Assembly: GCF_000368065.1 (NCBI RefSeq)
Contig: NZ_KB851199.1
Span: forward strand, 392,609-456,608
From: Acinetobacter seifertii
GTDB taxonomy: Bacteria; Pseudomonadota; Gammaproteobacteria; Pseudomonadales; Moraxellaceae
DNA length: 64,000 nt
Direction: 5' to 3'
Shown: positions 61,452 to 64,000 of the stretch, in pieces
Numbering within the stretch: position 1 is the stretch's first letter
Layout of the letters: each line of letters begins with the position of its first letter
Translations under genes and position numbers: made by a program
Notes under the pieces: model-generated
The model's input: the letters and a program-made list of their open reading frames with translations, nothing else
Databases searched by the model: none
Told to the model about the DNA's origin: nothing

Positions 61452-63020
61452 ATGCACTCTCCTTTAAATTCATCCCTGTCCCATACGATTTTTCGTTTGG
61501 GCACTTGGTATGGTTTATACCGTCTTATTATTGCGGTTAGCCTGACTATTATTTTGGTTTCAACCAATGCTCAAGCCGACAATAGTTTGCAGCAACCATC
61601 TTTATATTTTTATACGCTACTAGGCTACTCAATTGTCAGTCTTGTTCAATTGTTAGGCTTTAAATTTATCGCAACTCAGGCAACACGCCAGCTTGCTTTA
61701 TTTTTTATTGTCGATGTTATTTGTTTGAGTTTACTGACTTTTTCTGTTGGTGAACCAAATTTACAGCTTAGTCTACTTTATGTAATTGCAATCTTTACCT
61801 CGGCAATTTTGCTCAGCGCAAGAATGTCTTTAATCATTACCTTGCTTGCGATCATTGCAGTTATTTACCAACGCTTCGTGGGGAGTTTGTTCGACTACAA
61901 CAATCTAAACACGATTGGGAATAGTGCCTTACTCGCTTTCTTATTTTTTGTCGTTCATGGGATTGGTCAAATTGCGGTTCAGCGCTTTAAATTACTTGAA
62001 GCTTTGACCTTTCACCAGTCAGTTGAACTTTATCAACTTCAAAATATTAACCGTTATATTTTAGAACAAATTGAAGAAGGCTATTTAGTCTTAGATGAAG
62101 ACTACAACATTGTGCTCAGCAATCCAGCTGCTTGCTCACTGCTCGGTATTCCACCCCAATTTGCCAACGAAAAATATCCTTTAGCCAAGTGGCATACCGA
62201 CTTATATGAGATTCTTAAGTTTGGTGAATTACAAGAAGGTGACCGATTTATTTTTGAGTCCCGCCTATCGACTTATTCCATTAATATTAAAGTGCAGCAC
62301 CTTTTGGTCCCACAACAAGCACTGACACTGCTCATTTTACAAGATGCCCAGCAAATTAATCAGCAAGCACAACAGCTCAAACTTGCTGCTTTAGGGCAAC
62401 TTTCAGCAAGTATTGCACATGAAATCCGCAATCCTTTGGCTGCAATTGTACAAGCAAATGAGCTACTTAAAGATAGCGATCCAGAACAACAAAATACTTT
62501 GCGACATATGATTGGTAAACAAGCCAAACGTATTGACAGTATTGTTCAAGATACTTTGGGGCTTGCACGTAGTGAAAGAACTCATCCTATTCAGATTGAC
62601 TTAAGTCATTTTATAACAAGTTTATTCGAAGAAGATTTATCAGACGTTAAGCACTCTATCCGACTCGAAATATCTGATAATTATCTAAAATTTTTATTTG
62701 ACGAAAAACAATTACGACAAGTTATGATCAATTTGGTGCGAAATGCTTTACGGCATAATGCACCTGATTCACCTAATGTCACGATCAATATTCATTCACA
62801 AGCAAATAAAATTTATATTGATGTGATCGATTACGGTGAAGGTGTATTAAAACGTGATATATCTCAACTATTTAAACCATTTTTTAGTACCGAAATTAAT
62901 GGAACTGGTTTAGGATTATACTTGTCTCATAGTTTCTGTGAGGCAAACCATGCAAAGCTCACTTATGTAGAGCAAAAACAAGGGGCATGCTTCAGAATAG
63001 AGTGCCCAATAATATATTGA
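61452..63020 (+). CDS. pilS: Type IV pilus sensor histidine kinase PilS
   Basis: PilS (522 residues) is the membrane sensor that with PilR controls pilA and twitching motility. Six membrane segments fill about residues 20-185, as in P. aeruginosa PilS. A PAS-like domain (near 205-300) precedes HisKA with phosphorylated His in ASIAHEIRNPLAA near residue 321 and the ATPase domain with NLVRNALRHNAPDS near 425 and NGTGLGLYLSHSFCE near 485. It is 10 bases after gacA and 24 bases before pilR, so all three may be one transcript. Confidence 0.93.
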   Translation: MHSPLNSSLSHTIFRLGTWYGLYRLIIAVSLTIILVSTNAQADNSLQQPSLYFYTLLGYSIVSLVQLLGFKFIATQATRQLALFFIVDVICLSLLTFSVGEPNLQLSLLYVIAIFTSAILLSARMSLIITLLAIIAVIYQRFVGSLFDYNNLNTIGNSALLAFLFFVVHGIGQIAVQRFKLLEALTFHQSVELYQLQNINRYILEQIEEGYLVLDEDYNIVLSNPAACSLLGIPPQFANEKYPLAKWHTDLYEILKFGELQEGDRFIFESRLSTYSINIKVQHLLVPQQALTLLILQDAQQINQQAQQLKLAALGQLSASIAHEIRNPLAAIVQANELLKDSDPEQQNTLRHMIGKQAKRIDSIVQDTLGLARSERTHPIQIDLSHFITSLFEEDLSDVKHSIRLEISDNYLKFLFDEKQLRQVMINLVRNALRHNAPDSPNVTINIHSQANKIYIDVIDYGEGVLKRDISQLFKPFFSTEINGTGLGLYLSHSFCEANHAKLTYVEQKQGACFRIECPIIY

Positions 63021-63044
63021 TTTTTTTATTAGGTTTTTGGGGAA

Positions 63045-64000
63045 ATGGCAGAACAGCAACCACTGGTTTTGCTTGTAGACGATGAAGAAGATTTGTGCCT
63101 TTTAATGCAAATGACACTTGCACGAATGGGGATTAAAACACATCTTGCTTATCGGGTTGAACAGGCCAAACAACTCTTCACTCAGTTTCATTACGACGCA
63201 TGCTTAACCGATTTAAATCTACCTGATGGTAGCGGGTTAGACTTAGTCAAACATGTCTCTCAAAACTACCCCAACACCCCAATTGCAGTTTTAACTGCAT
63301 ACGGCAATATGGATATTGCAATTGCTGCATTAAAAGCAGGTGCTTTTGATTTTGTGAATAAACCTATTAACCAAGTCCATTTAGATCAGTTATTGCAAAA
63401 GGCGCTCAATCGGCAACAAACAGATCAAGACTTTGCAGAAACAGCGCTAGAAAATAAATTATTAATCGGCCGTTCTCTACCTATTCAACAATTACGCATT
63501 GCAATTAAAAAAATTGCTCGCTCTCAAGCACCTGTATTTGTTACAGGTGAGTCAGGAACAGGTAAAGAAGTAGTTGCCAACCTAGTTCATCGGTTAAGTA
63601 ACCGTAGTGAAGGTCCTTTTATTGCAATTAACTGCGGTGCCATTCCAACTGAACTCATGGAAAGTGAGCTGTTTGGACATAAAAAAGGCAGTTTTACTGG
63701 GGCAACTCAAGATAAACAGGGTCTGATTTTATCGGCTCACGGCGGTAGTTTATTTTTAGATGAAATTGCCGAATTACCACTTAGTATGCAAGTCAAACTA
63801 CTGCGTGCGGTACAGGAAAAAAAGATCCGTCCTCTCGGTTCCGATCAGGAAATTGATGTTGATTTCCGTGTCATTAGTGCGAGTCATCAAGACTTGGATT
63901 TATTGGTTAGACAAGGCAAATTCCGTCAGGATTTGTTTTTCCGTATCCATGTTATGGACTTGATGTTACCACCGCTACGAGAACGTGGCGAAGATGTCCT
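63045..64000 (+). CDS. pilR: Sigma-54 response regulator PilR (3' end beyond window)
   Basis: The frame opens at ATG 63045 (preceded by GGGGAA) and stays open to the window end, giving at least 318 residues. A receiver domain has D12/D13 and phospho-acceptor D56 (CLTDLNLPDGSG). The AAA+ sigma-54 interaction domain has Walker A GESGTGKE near residue 169, the GHKKGSFTGAT loop near 213 (the GAFTGA motif with Ser) and Walker B LFLDEIAEL near 239. A C-terminal helix-turn-helix is expected beyond the window. It follows pilS as in Pseudomonas. Confidence 0.93.
   Translation, partial: MAEQQPLVLLVDDEEDLCLLMQMTLARMGIKTHLAYRVEQAKQLFTQFHYDACLTDLNLPDGSGLDLVKHVSQNYPNTPIAVLTAYGNMDIAIAALKAGAFDFVNKPINQVHLDQLLQKALNRQQTDQDFAETALENKLLIGRSLPIQQLRIAIKKIARSQAPVFVTGESGTGKEVVANLVHRLSNRSEGPFIAINCGAIPTELMESELFGHKKGSFTGATQDKQGLILSAHGGSLFLDEIAELPLSMQVKLLRAVQEKKIRPLGSDQEIDVDFRVISASHQDLDLLVRQGKFRQDLFFRIHVMDLMLPPLRERGEDV

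Noticed and set aside
63760..63963. A 67-codon ORF inside pilR
   Set aside because: It is an alternative frame of the sigma-54 domain with no start signals.

Overview
This window is ordinary core chromosome of an Acinetobacter species, most likely from the A. calcoaceticus-baumannii complex. The DNA is AT-rich. The gene content and order fit that genus: tuf-secE-nusG-rplKAJL-rpoBC with an embedded tRNA-Trp, gspN-gspC-gspD, hemC-hemD-hemX-hemY beside an AlgZ/AlgR-type pair and argH, a GacA-type regulator next to pilS-pilR, and dksA-gluQ. No insertion sequence, prophage, CRISPR array, toxin-antitoxin pair or defence island is visible. I did not find an undescribed multi-gene system, and the leads below are mostly small-scale.

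Layout. 1-9 kb: two tandem beta-barrel-like paralogues (the first cut by the window edge), the chaperone htpG, an LprI-like periplasmic protein, ompW, a YuiF/NhaC-type antiporter, an alpha/beta hydrolase, a hotdog-fold protein and two glycine-zipper lipoproteins. 9-23.3 kb: the transcription-translation locus, read leftward, from a cluster of four tRNAs (Thr, Tyr, Gly, Thr) through tuf, tRNA-Trp, secE, nusG, rplK, rplA, rplJ, rplL, rpoB and rpoC. It has an apparent L10 autoregulatory leader and an attenuator-like hairpin before rpoB. 23.3-30.2 kb: trpE, gph, a tail-anchored FHA protein and gspD/gspC/gspN of type II secretion. 30.2-37.3 kb: hns, a thioesterase, hemY/hemX/hemD/hemC, and the LytTR regulator and its sensor, divergent from argH.

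37.3-44.2 kb: argH and yggX, a candidate small RNA, phoU, a TolC-family channel, a DMT transporter with its TetR regulator and operator, and an unrecognised lipoprotein. 44.2-49.6 kb: a TPP riboswitch and thiC, nudF-cpdA and dksA-gluQ. 49.6-54.8 kb: murD-ftsW (leftward) and the feoA-feoB operon with a Fur-box promoter. 54.8-64 kb: xerD, dsbC, hom-thrC, pbpG (leftward), then gacA-pilS-pilR, with pilR cut by the window end.

The genes group into functional blocks: the core transcription-translation apparatus; tetrapyrrole synthesis; tryptophan, arginine and threonine synthesis; thiamine synthesis under riboswitch control; ferrous iron import; cell-wall synthesis (murD, ftsW, pbpG); and global regulation (DksA, H-NS, GacA, CpdA, PhoU, AlgZ/R and PilS/R). 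Several genes appear to use GTG or TTG starts preceded by clear Shine-Dalgarno sites (phoU, gacA, hom, cpdA, ompW, feoA), and start choices below reflect this. All assignments come from reading the sequence and family knowledge. No database search was run.
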